Positions 1 through 7,255 of a stretch of 13,489 bases of DNA are shown here, piece by piece; the first letter of the stretch is position 1; every line of letters starts with the position of its first letter. Below the pieces are notes generated by a model. It was not told the origin of the DNA. It searched no databases and was given only the letters and a program-made list of their open reading frames with translations. Position numbers and translations under genes: made by a program. The stretch is from JAKFWF01 sp031365375 (GTDB lineage: Bacteria; Pseudomonadota; Alphaproteobacteria; Rhizobiales; Hyphomicrobiaceae), in the NCBI GenBank assembly GCA_031365375.1, contig JANLXZ010000102.1, positions 1-13,489 of the forward strand, given 5' to 3'.

Positions 1-484
1 CGACGGCCGGCGCCGTATGACAGGAGCCGATGCACGGCGCGCGCACAACGCGCACGTCATCCATTGTTTCAGATTGCAAGGCGAGCAAAAGCGCATCCGC
101 GCCGGCCATCATGCACGAAAGCGAATCGCAAACCCTGATCGTGATTTTGGCTGGCCGCACGGCATCGTCCGGCACTACGTCGAAGTGGGCATAGAAGGTC
201 GCGACTTCATAAACCTCGGCCATCGGGATGCGCAACCATTCGGCGAGTGCGTGTAGCAAACCCGCCGGCAAACACTTTTCCGCGTCCTGAATGCGATGCA
301 GGTATTCGATCAGGAGCGGACGCTCGGGTGCAACTTCACCGAGAATAGTGCTCAGGCGCGCGACCTCCGAAGCGTCGAGAACTCGCCCTTTCGGTGTCAT
401 CAAGCCCTTGCGGCGACCCCCACCGGGGTGAATGGCTTTTTCGACCTTCGCATCGCGAACTTGGGTCCGCACGTGATCGCTCAT
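1..484 (-). CDS. NuoE/FdsG-type [2Fe-2S] subunit of an NAD-dependent formate dehydrogenase-like enzyme (partial, 3' end off the left edge)
   Basis: Reading the minus strand from the ATG at 484-482 gives 161 uninterrupted residues that run off the window. The thioredoxin-like [2Fe-2S] domain is recognisable: an LLIEYLHRIQDAEKCLPA helix region (about 58-75), the segment MAEVYEVATFYAHFDVV (about 88-104), then cluster ligands Cys119-x4-Cys124 and Cys151-x3-Cys155. All four cysteines and their C-x4-C / C-x3-C spacing match NuoE, HoxE and FdsG. This subunit passes electrons between flavin and the other Fe-S centres in NAD-linked dehydrogenases. About 35 basic residues precede the core (MSDHVRTQVRDAKVEKAIHP...), as in Rhizobiales and Burkholderiales proteins where this domain is fused to an FdsB/NuoF flavin domain. 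The fusion is inference, because the C-terminal part lies outside. Complex I NuoE is less likely given the phrase style and isolated promoter. The gene faces away from the TerC gene, with a 270-bp divergent region between them. Confidence 0.83.
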   Translation of the reverse strand, partial: MSDHVRTQVRDAKVEKAIHPGGGRRKGLMTPKGRVLDASEVARLSTILGEVAPERPLLIEYLHRIQDAEKCLPAGLLHALAEWLRIPMAEVYEVATFYAHFDVVPDDAVRPAKITIRVCDSLSCMMAGADALLLALQSETMDDVRVVRAPCIGSCHTAPAV

Positions 485-573
485 ATCCGTCGCGCCTCGC
501 CCCTAAATGAGTGGGCTTACCGTTTTCGGCGCCCCTGCTGTTTCCGGACTCGACCAGACTTGGCATGATCGAC

Positions 574-590
574 TGGTATGCCATATACCA
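574..590. promoter_or_regulatory. 17-bp inverted repeat, candidate operator between the divergent FDH-like and TerC genes
   Basis: The bases TGGTATGCCATATACCA form a perfect inverted repeat with 6-bp arms (TGGTAT/ATACCA) around a 5-bp centre. A second, overlapping pair TGGCAT (561-566) and ATGCCA (578-583) lies beside it. The site is about 90 bp upstream of the minus-strand FDH-like start and 165 bp upstream of the TerC start. The TGGTnnn...ACCA form is reminiscent of GntR/FadR-type operators. No regulator gene is in the window, so the binding protein is unknown; being an operator at all is inference. Confidence 0.4.
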
Positions 591-754
591 ACTTCATCCC
601 AGAGGCTAGGCTGAGATACACTTCCCGACCTCTATGCGCTCAGTAATATATATTCGGGTGATGGTGCTTGTCCGCGCCAACCGCATTCCGTAGGACGGGG
701 TTTAACGGCTAACAGGCTTCGGCCTTGCGACAGGCGCTATAGAGGGACGACGGC

Positions 755-1534
755 ATGTTGATTCAAGTATTGGCCGACGGCAATAGCGTTTCTGACCAGA
801 TGCTTACTTGGATCTCCTCCATTTTCGGCAGCAACGGCACGTTGGTGGTCGCGTTATTGAAAATAATCGGCATCAATATCGTTTTGTCCGGTGACAACGC
901 CGTCGTCATTGCTTTGGCCTGCCGATCTCTCCCTGCTGGACAACGCGCTGTCGGGATCGCTCTCGGCGCCGGCGCAGCCATTGTACTACGAATATTGTTT
1001 ACCGTCGGCGTCCAAAGCCTTCTCGACGTTAATTTCCTGAAGTTGGCGGGTGGACTTCTACTGTTCTGGATCGCGGTTAAGTTGCTGCTGTCGGAAGAAG
1101 CGGACGAAGACGCCGTCGCGAGTGGATCGAACCTTTGGGAAGCGGTTCGGATCGTTGCCATTGCCGACGTGGTCATGAGCCTCGATAACGTACTGGCGAT
1201 CGCAGCGGCTGCAGGTGGCGACCAGACACTGGTCATCATGGGCTTATTGATCTCCATCCCGCTTGTCGTATTCGGCTCCACGTTGATCGTCGGGCTGCTG
1301 CACCGTTTTCCGGTCTTGGTATGGGCCGGCGCCGCATTGCTGGGTTGGATCGCCGGTGAATTGGTTGCGCAAGAGCCGGTCCTTCAGTCAGCCTTCGCAC
1401 AATTGCGTGAAACGATACCGGTCACTCAGACCTTCCTGGTCCGGTTCTTCGAAGTGATCGGTGCACTGCTCGTGGTTGTTGTCGGCTGGGCGATCAAAAA
1501 ATACGGGGCCGAAAAAGTCGCGAAGACGATTTGA
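755..1534 (+). CDS. TerC family integral membrane protein, YjbE type (putative metal-ion exporter)
   Basis: A 259-residue, very hydrophobic protein with about seven predicted membrane segments (roughly 28-54, 65-90, 94-112, 129-152, 157-182, 186-204, 228-247). The two hallmark acidic motifs of the TerC family are present and related by internal duplication: LSGDNAVVIAL (Asp47-Asn48) in the first half and MSLDNVLAIA (Asp144-Asn145) in the second. A polar linker rich in Glu/Asp (SEEADEDA, 113-120) separates the halves. Bacillus TerC proteins of this group (YkoY/YceF) export manganese and help metallate secreted enzymes; that role is carried over by homology only. The start is supported by AGAGGGA at 741-747, seven bases before the ATG. 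The YjbE subgroup is often preceded by a yybP-ykoY manganese riboswitch, but I could not recognise its core in the leader. An AT-rich TAATATATATT at 644-654 may be part of a promoter. The gene converges on the MetX-like gene with a 14-bp gap. Confidence 0.9.
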   Translation: MLIQVLADGNSVSDQMLTWISSIFGSNGTLVVALLKIIGINIVLSGDNAVVIALACRSLPAGQRAVGIALGAGAAIVLRILFTVGVQSLLDVNFLKLAGGLLLFWIAVKLLLSEEADEDAVASGSNLWEAVRIVAIADVVMSLDNVLAIAAAAGGDQTLVIMGLLISIPLVVFGSTLIVGLLHRFPVLVWAGAALLGWIAGELVAQEPVLQSAFAQLRETIPVTQTFLVRFFEVIGALLVVVVGWAIKKYGAEKVAKTI

Positions 1535-1548
1535 GTGGGGGTCGGTTC

Positions 1549-2562
1549 TCATGCGGCTAACAGCTCGGCGACGGCAGACCTCAGCACTGCCTCGTCGGGC
1601 TCGTACTGCGCGGGGTTACCAGCGCGATGCCCCCAGATCGACTGGATCGGCCGCAGTTCGGCATTCGGCATTTTTGCGGTTTCAATGCGTGAATCGTCGA
1701 CTGTGAAATAAAGATCGGTGATGGACGGCATGATGATCGATTTCGCTGCGATTGCACCCAGCGCCTTATCGAGATCACCGCAATAAATCGGATTGTCACT
1801 GATGTCCGACTGCGTCCACGTGGCGAGCATCGACAGCAGATCTTCGCCGCTGCGGCGCAAGAAGTTGCCTTCCCATGAACGTACAAGATAATCCTCGAGC
1901 GAGGCGAACCCGATCGTCTCATACAGTTTTTCTCGATAGAAAGCCTGGCTCATCGCCCATCCGGCGTAGACGCGCCCCATGGCACGCAAACCACGAATTG
2001 GCCGCTCGACGAAACGGCCCTCTTGCCAAGCCGGATCGGCAGTCAGCGTTGATCGCACGCCGTCGATGAAGACCTTGTTGTGCACAGACGTTCGTGCCGC
2101 AGTGCACACCGCGCAGATGCGCGCAACTTGCTCAGGAAAGATCGCACCCCAGTGCAATGCCTGTTGCCCGCCCATTGACCAGCCGTAGGCGAGTGCGAGC
2201 TTGTTCACACCGAAAACCTCCGCGAGAAGACGACGCTGCGCGTGCACATTGTCCCAGTGCGTGAACACTGGATTGCGCCCCAATCCGAACGGCTCGGCCA
2301 TGTTGCTCGGCGACGACGACAGTCCATTTCCAAGCATATTCGGAATGACGATGAACCATCGGGCCGGGTCGAGCACACGGCCCGGACCGATCAGCCATTC
2401 CGTGTCGGTATGTTGCGCGCCGTAGGACGTCGGATAGAGAATGACATTTGATTTATCGGCGTTGAGTGTGCCGTAGGTTTTGTAGGCGAGGAACGCACCC
2501 GGCAGCGTGATGCCGCGCTGAAGCTTGAGATCGCCAAGGTTGAAAATGCTAACGTCGGCCAT
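1549..2562 (-). CDS. MetX-like alpha/beta-fold hydrolase/acyltransferase
   Basis: A 337-residue alpha/beta-hydrolase-fold protein built like homoserine O-acetyltransferase (MetX). The N-terminal core reads AYKTYGTLNADKSNVILYPT (about 26-45), the usual MetX entry strand. The nucleophile elbow is GWSMGG with Ser129, followed by QQALHWG; the acid is probably Asp283 in SITDLYFTVDD, and the base is His312 in IWGHRAGNP, giving a complete Ser-Asp-His triad in the correct order. True MetX enzymes usually have GGSMGG and are somewhat longer (about 350-380 residues). With the Trp in the elbow, I would not assign it to methionine synthesis; many Rhizobiales carry such paralogues annotated only as alpha/beta hydrolase. 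It lies 10 bp downstream of another alpha/beta hydrolase on the same strand, so the two are probably cotranscribed and may act on related esters. The substrate is unknown. Confidence 0.77.
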   Translation of the reverse strand: MADVSIFNLGDLKLQRGITLPGAFLAYKTYGTLNADKSNVILYPTSYGAQHTDTEWLIGPGRVLDPARWFIVIPNMLGNGLSSSPSNMAEPFGLGRNPVFTHWDNVHAQRRLLAEVFGVNKLALAYGWSMGGQQALHWGAIFPEQVARICAVCTAARTSVHNKVFIDGVRSTLTADPAWQEGRFVERPIRGLRAMGRVYAGWAMSQAFYREKLYETIGFASLEDYLVRSWEGNFLRRSGEDLLSMLATWTQSDISDNPIYCGDLDKALGAIAAKSIIMPSITDLYFTVDDSRIETAKMPNAELRPIQSIWGHRAGNPAQYEPDEAVLRSAVAELLAA

Positions 2563-2572
2563 TGTCTTGCCC

Positions 2573-3337
2573 TCACCCGCGCTGCTTCAAGAAATCGGTG
2601 ACGCCATCCTTATAGATGCGATCGCCGACGGCGCGCATGTGATCGCGACCGGTGATGTCCAACGCTTCCGCGCCAGGAATGAGAGCGGCAAGTTCGGGCC
2701 CCGAGCCCGCTACGTCATCGGTCGTGCCAACGGCGACGAGGACGGGGCAGGTTATGCGAGCAATGGCTTCAGCGGTGACCGGCTCGCGCGTGGCGCGGAT
2801 GCAGGCGGCGAGCGCCAACCGATCGCTTTTCGTCTGATCCGCAAACAGCCGAAATGTGCGCGCCTTCGGGTCTGTCACGTCATCGATGCTGGGTGCTTCC
2901 AACGCCGCGGCGATCGGCTCGGCGCCGCTCAAACCGCGCACCATGTTGATGCCGAGTCCGCCGAAGATCGCGGTGCGCACGCGCGCCGGATGATGCAGGG
3001 TCAACAGCGCGGTGATCTTTGCCCCCATCGAATAGCCCATGACGTGTGTGTGCGCGATCGAGAGATGATCGAGCAGCGCCCGCGCGTCCTCGGCCATGAT
3101 CGTCGAGCGATAATCATCAGGTGAATGGAGCTTCTGACTTTGCCCATGTCCGCGATTATCGATCGCAATTACGCGGTAACCTTCGCGATTGAGATGCCGG
3201 ACCCAACCAGTATCGACCCAGTTCACCCGCAGGCTCGATGCAAAACCATGGATCAGGAGGATCGGCTTACCGTCGCCCGTGTCCGGGCGCTCGTCGATGT
3301 AGGCAATCTCTACGCCGTCGGAGGAGAAGATGGGCAA
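2573..3337 (-). CDS. alpha/beta-fold hydrolase (TTG start)
   Basis: A 254-residue classical alpha/beta hydrolase. The oxyanion-loop motif is LLIHGFASS (about 27-35) and an IDNRGHGQS segment follows (about 59-67). The nucleophile elbow is GYSMGA with Ser103; the acid is Asp207 or Asp208 in VGTTDD; the base is His233 in GRDHMRAV. The fold is complete, but substrate (ester, lactone or haloalkane-like) cannot be read from it. The start is a TTG at 3337. The reading frame stays open 24 codons further upstream to a TGA, but without any ATG, GTG or TTG there. The protein beginning PIFSSDGVEIAY is also typical for this family, so TTG is the best choice; the Shine-Dalgarno sequence is weak. Its stop lies 10 bp before the MetX-like start, so it is likely the first gene of a two-gene unit. 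A 212-bp gene-free gap separates it from moaA, probably holding its promoter. Confidence 0.82.
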   Translation of the reverse strand: MPIFSSDGVEIAYIDERPDTGDGKPILLIHGFASSLRVNWVDTGWVRHLNREGYRVIAIDNRGHGQSQKLHSPDDYRSTIMAEDARALLDHLSIAHTHVMGYSMGAKITALLTLHHPARVRTAIFGGLGINMVRGLSGAEPIAAALEAPSIDDVTDPKARTFRLFADQTKSDRLALAACIRATREPVTAEAIARITCPVLVAVGTTDDVAGSGPELAALIPGAEALDITGRDHMRAVGDRIYKDGVTDFLKQRG

Positions 3338-3529
3338 GGCTTGGAACTCGCTAGGGTTGGGATGGAGAAATTGACCATCGGTCGCAAGTGTAAGCCACCC
3401 AACGCGCGGTCAGCGAATTATTTATTGCAGAGGGTGATCGGCTCATCGCCTATCTTCAAGTGCGGGGCATGCTGCAGATGCGGCGACGCCAAGTAGAGCG
3501 ACCGTGCGATCGACCTCTTAGAAGTCCCT

Positions 3530-3552
3530 TGAGGGGGATCTGGCACCCCTCA
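3530..3552 (-). terminator. weak hairpin overlapping the moaA stop codon
   Basis: TGAGGGG (3530-3536) and CCCCTCA (3546-3552) form a perfect 7-bp stem with a 9-base loop. The right arm contains the moaA stop codon. No run of T follows on the minus strand, so intrinsic termination is doubtful; the stem could protect the 3' end or attenuate readthrough into the hydrolase genes. Confidence 0.25.
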
Positions 3553-4581
3553 CCCGCCCGTGACACTCATGTGCCGGGCGACCGCAGGCTTCTTCGAGCG
3601 GCGGTCGATGATGAAGTCGTGGCCCTTGGGTTTGCGGGAGATGGCCTCGTCAATGGCGCGGCCGAGCGCGGCATCATCGGTCGTCGCGCGCAGCACGCCG
3701 CGTAAATCGGCGGCATCGTCCTGCCCCAAGCACATATAAAGCGTGCCCGTGCACGTCAACCGCACGCGGTTGCAGCTTTCACAGAAGTTGTGCGTCATCG
3801 GCGTGATGAAGCCGAGGCGACCGCCGGTCTCCTTCACCTTCACATAACGGGCGGGGCCGCCGGTGCGATACGGAATCTCTTCCAGCGTGAACGTATCCAT
3901 CAGGCGCGCGCGGACGATCGATAGAGGCAGGTATTGATCGGTGCGGTCGCCGTCAATATCGCCGAGCGGCATGGTTTCGATCAGCGTCAGATCATGACCA
4001 CGGCCGTGAGCGAAGCGCACCAGATCCTCGATCTCAAACTCGTTGACGCCCTTCAAGGCGACCGCGTTGATCTTAACCTTCAGACCAGCTTTGTCGGCGG
4101 CATCGAGCCCGGCGACGACTTGGCCGAATTCGCCCCAGCGAGTGATCGCCTTGAACTTGTCCGGATCGAGCGTGTCCAGTGACACGTTGATACGGCGAAC
4201 ACCGCAATCGGCAAGCTCTTGCGCGAACTTAGGCAACTGGCTTCCATTGGTGGTAAGCGTGAGCTCGTCCAACGCGCCCGTAGCCAAGTGCCGCGACAGT
4301 GATTTGAAAAGCCACATGATGTTCTTGCGAACCAGCGGCTCGCCGCCGGTTATGCGTAATTTGCGCACGCCCTTGTCGACGAACGCCGCGCATAGCCGGT
4401 CCAGCTCTTCGAGCGACAACAGATCCTTTTTCGGTAGGAACGTCATGTGCTCGGACATGCAATAGACGCAGCGGAAATCGCAGCGGTCCGTCACCGACAC
4501 GCGCAGGTAGCTCACGTGCCGCCCAAACGGGTCGATCATCGGTGGTTGAAAAACAATCGGAGCGGACATCGGCTGTTCCAT
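3550..4581 (-). CDS. moaA: GTP 3',8-cyclase MoaA (molybdenum cofactor biosynthesis)
   Basis: MoaA is a radical-SAM enzyme that, with MoaC, converts GTP to cyclic pyranopterin monophosphate, the first step of molybdenum cofactor synthesis. This 343-residue protein has the full signature: the N-terminal SAM [4Fe-4S] motif C34-x3-C38-x2-C41 in TDRCDFRCVYCM; the SAM-binding ITGGEPLVR (77-85); LTTNGSQL (109-116); NVSLDTLDP (132-140); the C-terminal GTP-binding cluster Cys267-x2-Cys270-x13-Cys284 (NFCESCNRVRLTC...MCLG); and the C-terminal Gly-Gly tail (TGG) needed for activity. Length is normal. Two starts are possible, ATG 4581 and the in-frame ATG at 4569 (MSAPIVFQPP); AGAAGC before 4581 slightly favours the longer form. 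It lies 60 bp downstream of an enoyl-CoA hydratase on the same strand. MoaC and other moa genes are not in the window. An FDH-like gene about 3 kb away may be a client of the cofactor. Confidence 0.97.
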   Translation of the reverse strand: MEQPMSAPIVFQPPMIDPFGRHVSYLRVSVTDRCDFRCVYCMSEHMTFLPKKDLLSLEELDRLCAAFVDKGVRKLRITGGEPLVRKNIMWLFKSLSRHLATGALDELTLTTNGSQLPKFAQELADCGVRRINVSLDTLDPDKFKAITRWGEFGQVVAGLDAADKAGLKVKINAVALKGVNEFEIEDLVRFAHGRGHDLTLIETMPLGDIDGDRTDQYLPLSIVRARLMDTFTLEEIPYRTGGPARYVKVKETGGRLGFITPMTHNFCESCNRVRLTCTGTLYMCLGQDDAADLRGVLRATTDDAALGRAIDEAISRKPKGHDFIIDRRSKKPAVARHMSVTGG

Positions 4582-4641
4582 GCTTCTGAAACTAATGGTT
4601 TTCCGCGCGCAATCAAGAGTTTGAGCGCGAACAGCTCGTTA

Positions 4642-5424
4642 TTACCACTTTGCGCTGCGTTTTTCCGCAAAAGACGCCAAACCCTCGCGGGCTTCATCCG
4701 ATTGACGTTTTTGCGAATGCGATGAAATCAAGCCGTCCATCACGACGCTGCCGACCTTTCCGAACGCATGATCGAGGGCGCAGGCTTTGGTTTCGGCAAT
4801 GGCATTTGGACCATTCTGGAGGAGCGCATCGATGATTGCCGCGCCCTTGGTCTCGAGCGCCGCTGCCGGCACCACTTCGTGCACGAGGCCGATGCGTCGG
4901 GCTTCGGTCGCGTCGAAGCGCTCGCCAGTCAATGCGTAACGGCGCACTTGTCGAACGCCGATCGCATCGTTGAGCTGGGGGATGATGATCGCCGCCGTGA
5001 GCCCCCAGCGAACCTCGGAGATCGCGAACTTGGCATCCTCCGAAGCAATTGCGACGTCGGCCGCCGCGACGAGACCGGTCGCACCGCCAACACAAAAGCC
5101 TTGCACCAGCACAACGGTCGGCACGGGTAGCCGATTGAACCGGTCGACGGCTTCGGCGGTCAGGCGGGAGGCACGATCGTTCTCGGCAGGTGCACCGGTG
5201 CGAACGGTGTTCAACCATTTCAGGTCGGCACCCGCCATGAAGCTGCGACCAGCGCCGGCGACCACGACAACGCGCAAATTAGCCTTGGAACCGAGGTCGT
5301 CCATGGCATCGTGCAAACCTTGGATGAGTGCGCCATCGTAGGCATTCTTGACGTCGGGACGGTTCAACGTCACGCGAGCGACGCCGCGTTCATCGAGCGT
5401 CCAAAGCACGGATTTGATCGTCAT
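4642..5424 (-). CDS. enoyl-CoA hydratase/isomerase family protein, methylglutaconyl-CoA hydratase (LiuC)-like
   Basis: A 260-residue crotonase. The N-terminal strand VARVTLNRPDVKNAYD (15-30) opens the fold. The two oxyanion-hole segments are SFMAGADL (61-68) and GFCVGGATGL (109-118). The catalytic Glu of the AKFAISEVRWGL block is Glu137, equivalent to the Glu of the PEI.LG motif in rat mitochondrial hydratase. The position of the second hydratase Glu (in the AMEMVLTG block) is occupied by Arg in VRRYALTGERFDATEARRIGLV, a pattern common in LiuC/AUH-type methylglutaconyl-CoA hydratases of leucine degradation. That points to hydration of a branched unsaturated acyl-CoA, but no other leucine or isovalerate genes are nearby, so the substrate is inferred loosely. 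The ATG at 5424 has AGGAC about 10 bases upstream. The gene precedes moaA by 60 bp on the same strand and is divergent from the L,D-transpeptidase. Confidence 0.85.
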   Translation of the reverse strand: MTIKSVLWTLDERGVARVTLNRPDVKNAYDGALIQGLHDAMDDLGSKANLRVVVVAGAGRSFMAGADLKWLNTVRTGAPAENDRASRLTAEAVDRFNRLPVPTVVLVQGFCVGGATGLVAAADVAIASEDAKFAISEVRWGLTAAIIIPQLNDAIGVRQVRRYALTGERFDATEARRIGLVHEVVPAAALETKGAAIIDALLQNGPNAIAETKACALDHAFGKVGSVVMDGLISSHSQKRQSDEAREGLASFAEKRSAKW

Positions 5425-5607
5425 CGGTCGAGCGTCCTCATTTGTGTTCGAACATGGCCAGTAAAGGCAGGGCCGTGGCTTAAGTCGAGAGTTTTACGAG
5501 CGCCGCGTAGTATGGCCGATCTGCACCGCTGAGATCACGAATGATTTAACTTCACGCAACAAGGTGTCAACTAGTGGCGGCCAAACAGTGCTTTAGCGCA
5601 TGCATTA

Positions 5608-5625
5608 CAATTGCTTGATCAATTG
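5608..5625. repeat. CAATTG-N6-CAATTG repeat upstream of the L,D-transpeptidase
   Basis: Two copies of the palindrome CAATTG (5608-5613 and 5620-5625) are separated by CTTGAT. Because each copy is self-complementary, the unit is both a direct and an inverted repeat and could form a 6-bp stem with a 6-base loop. It is 230 bp upstream of the transpeptidase start. A regulatory role is only a possibility. Confidence 0.25.
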
Positions 5626-5840
5626 GTTTAGCCTCACGGCCGAACGTTTAATTCGATTGGGTGCGACTGCACGGCATCCCCCGATTGCGCCCAGCGGGTA
5701 GCTACATCAGTCGAGCACTGATACACGGTCTTGGTTTCGCCAAAAGTGTCGCGGCACTGTGGGGTGATCATCGCGCGGTCTCTCGTTATTTACGATCAAC
5801 GGAACCGTAGGCCCCTCGACGGTTACTGAACTCAAATTCG

Positions 5841-5846
5841 ACGGAA
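5841..5846 (+). promoter_or_regulatory. ribosome-binding site that favours ATG 5856 for the L,D-transpeptidase
   Basis: ACGGAA sits nine bases before ATG 5856 but directly abuts the alternative in-frame TTG at 5847, which would be too close for initiation. The site therefore favours the ATG start, three codons shorter. Confidence 0.4.
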
Positions 5847-5855
5847 TTGTCCTAC

Positions 5856-7238
5856 ATGCCGAGGAAGTTACCAAAACGCGCGTCGACATTCGTAAAGTCT
5901 GGCGTGGCGACGAGGCGCAGCATGCTCGCAGGGCTGGCTTATGCTGGCCTCGGGACAGCAGTCGCTCATGCGCAATCCACGGGCAATTGGTGGGACGGTC
6001 TGCCGGGTTTCGGTCGAGGTCATTCGGGCAATAACAGCGTCCGTGAGGCGTCCGAAAGGCGCGAGCGGCCGCCTGAAGCATTGAACGATCTGCGCACGGA
6101 CTCAACGCCGTGGCGCAGCGACCAGATGGTCGAAAACATTGATGCGGCGATTGCTCGTTATCAACAAATCGTCCAGCGCGGCGGATGGCCAGCGGTGCCA
6201 TCGGGACGTTTGCTGCGCGCCGGTGACGATGACGAGCGGATCCCGATTTTGCGTCGCAGATTAGCTATGGGCGGCGAGCTGAGCCGATCGGGAAGTTCCG
6301 AGGGCAGCTATACGTTCGATAGTGAGCTCGAGGATGCGGTCAAGGCATTCCAGGAGCGTCACGGCCTGCGGGTGACGGGCCGGGCCGAGCAGTCGACGAT
6401 TGCACAGATGAATATTTCGGCCGCATCGCGATTGGAGCAGTTGAAGCTCAATCAGCGCCGCATCCGCGAACTGCTGCAGACGCGAGTTGAGGACCGGTAT
6501 GTGTTGGTCAACGCGGCCGCATTTCAGCTCGAAGCGGTGGAAGGGTACGAGGTGCGCCAGCGCCATCGCGTGATCGTCGGCAAGCCCGAGCGCCAGACGC
6601 CGGTCGTGCGTGCGACGATCCGTGCGCTCAATTTCTTCCCCTACTGGAATGTGCCGCAGAGTGTCGCGACGCTCGACTTAATCCCGCGCCTGCAGAAGGA
6701 ACCGGAATATCTGCCGAAGGAGCTCATCCGCGCCTTCAACGGCTATAAGGGTCCCGAGCTCGATCCGATGCAAGTCGACTGGAAAAAGGCTGACGGTAAG
6801 ATCGTGCATTTCCGTCAGGATCCGGGACCGCAGAATGCGCTCGGCCTGGTGCGCATCGACATGCCGAATTCCGAGACTGTCTACATGCACGACACGCCAA
6901 TGAAACCGCTGTTCAATCAGCGCTCGCGACCATTTTCAGCCGGTTGCGTACGCGTGCAAGACGTTTTCAGGCTTGTAGAATGGATCGCGCGCTATGAGGC
7001 CGGCTGGGACAGACCAGGTCGCGCTGACGACGTGATTGCGGGTGGCCAACCGCTCGATGTGACCCTGACGCGGCCGCTACCAGTCTATTTCACCTACGTT
7101 ACGGCCTGGGCGGAAGCGGATGGCCGCATCGACTTCCGTCCCGACATCTACGGTCGCGACGGTGCGAAGGATTTAGCCGGCGAACGTGATCCGGATGCCG
7201 CCCCGCCGCCGACGCAACTACAGGCGCTGGCGCCTTAA
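5856..7238 (+). CDS. L,D-transpeptidase, YcbB type, exported, with peptidoglycan-binding domain
   Basis: A 460-residue periplasmic enzyme expected to form 3-3 cross-links, or protein attachments, at meso-diaminopimelate in peptidoglycan. Residues 1-39 form a signal peptide: a basic N region with RKLPKR, a TRRSMLAGL stretch containing a twin arginine (20-21), a hydrophobic AYAGLGTAVA core and an AHA|QS cleavage site. A low-complexity, charged spacer follows. A peptidoglycan-binding domain occupies about 125-190 (IPILRRRLA ... DAVKAFQERHGL ... STIAQMNI). Next come the YcbB scaffold (RIRELLQTR, YVLVNAAAFQL, NFFPYWNVP at about 259-267) and the YkuD catalytic domain: His345 in VYMHDTP and Cys364 in RPFSAGCVRVQD, the HxD...S-x-G-C-x-R signature. 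Beta-lactam-resistant cross-linking is a family property. A Pro/Ala-rich tail ends the protein. ATG 5856 is chosen over TTG 5847 because of Shine-Dalgarno spacing. It converges on rpe with a hairpin between. Confidence 0.92.
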   Translation: MPRKLPKRASTFVKSGVATRRSMLAGLAYAGLGTAVAHAQSTGNWWDGLPGFGRGHSGNNSVREASERRERPPEALNDLRTDSTPWRSDQMVENIDAAIARYQQIVQRGGWPAVPSGRLLRAGDDDERIPILRRRLAMGGELSRSGSSEGSYTFDSELEDAVKAFQERHGLRVTGRAEQSTIAQMNISAASRLEQLKLNQRRIRELLQTRVEDRYVLVNAAAFQLEAVEGYEVRQRHRVIVGKPERQTPVVRATIRALNFFPYWNVPQSVATLDLIPRLQKEPEYLPKELIRAFNGYKGPELDPMQVDWKKADGKIVHFRQDPGPQNALGLVRIDMPNSETVYMHDTPMKPLFNQRSRPFSAGCVRVQDVFRLVEWIARYEAGWDRPGRADDVIAGGQPLDVTLTRPLPVYFTYVTAWAEADGRIDFRPDIYGRDGAKDLAGERDPDAAPPPTQLQALAP

Positions 7239-7255
7239 GCAGGTTGTGACACCGG

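Larger units (their letters stand above)
5425..5855. other. 431-bp divergent intergenic region without a recognisable gene
   Basis: This region lies between the minus-strand crotonase and the plus-strand L,D-transpeptidase and should hold both promoters. It is more AT-rich than its surroundings around 5530-5660. I see no tRNA, no conserved small ORF and no riboswitch core. The only regular structure noted is a repeated CAATTG at 5608-5625. A minus-strand open frame entering from the transpeptidase gene (5707-6201) is rich in Arg, Cys and Pro and has no recognisable domain. Confidence 0.6.

Noticed and set aside
601..754. Possible yybP-ykoY manganese riboswitch or TPP-like element (CTGAGATA at 611-618) before the TerC gene
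   Set aside because: The CTGAGA segment lacks the other conserved TPP blocks, and I could not find the conserved yybP-ykoY core. A covariance-model search would decide; a significant hit would overturn this.
763..1281. 172-residue minus-strand frame opposite the TerC gene
   Set aside because: It is Ser/Thr/Ala-rich without a domain and fully antisense to a protein with clear TerC motifs.
5616..5623. FNR/CRP-like site TTGATCAA upstream of the L,D-transpeptidase
   Set aside because: The half sites lack the 4-bp spacer of an FNR box (TTGAT-N4-ATCAA); an 8-bp palindrome alone is not significant.
5707..6201. 164-residue minus-strand open frame overlapping the L,D-transpeptidase signal region
   Set aside because: Its composition is Arg/Cys/Pro-rich without motifs, and the opposite strand has a complete, recognisable signal peptide and domains.
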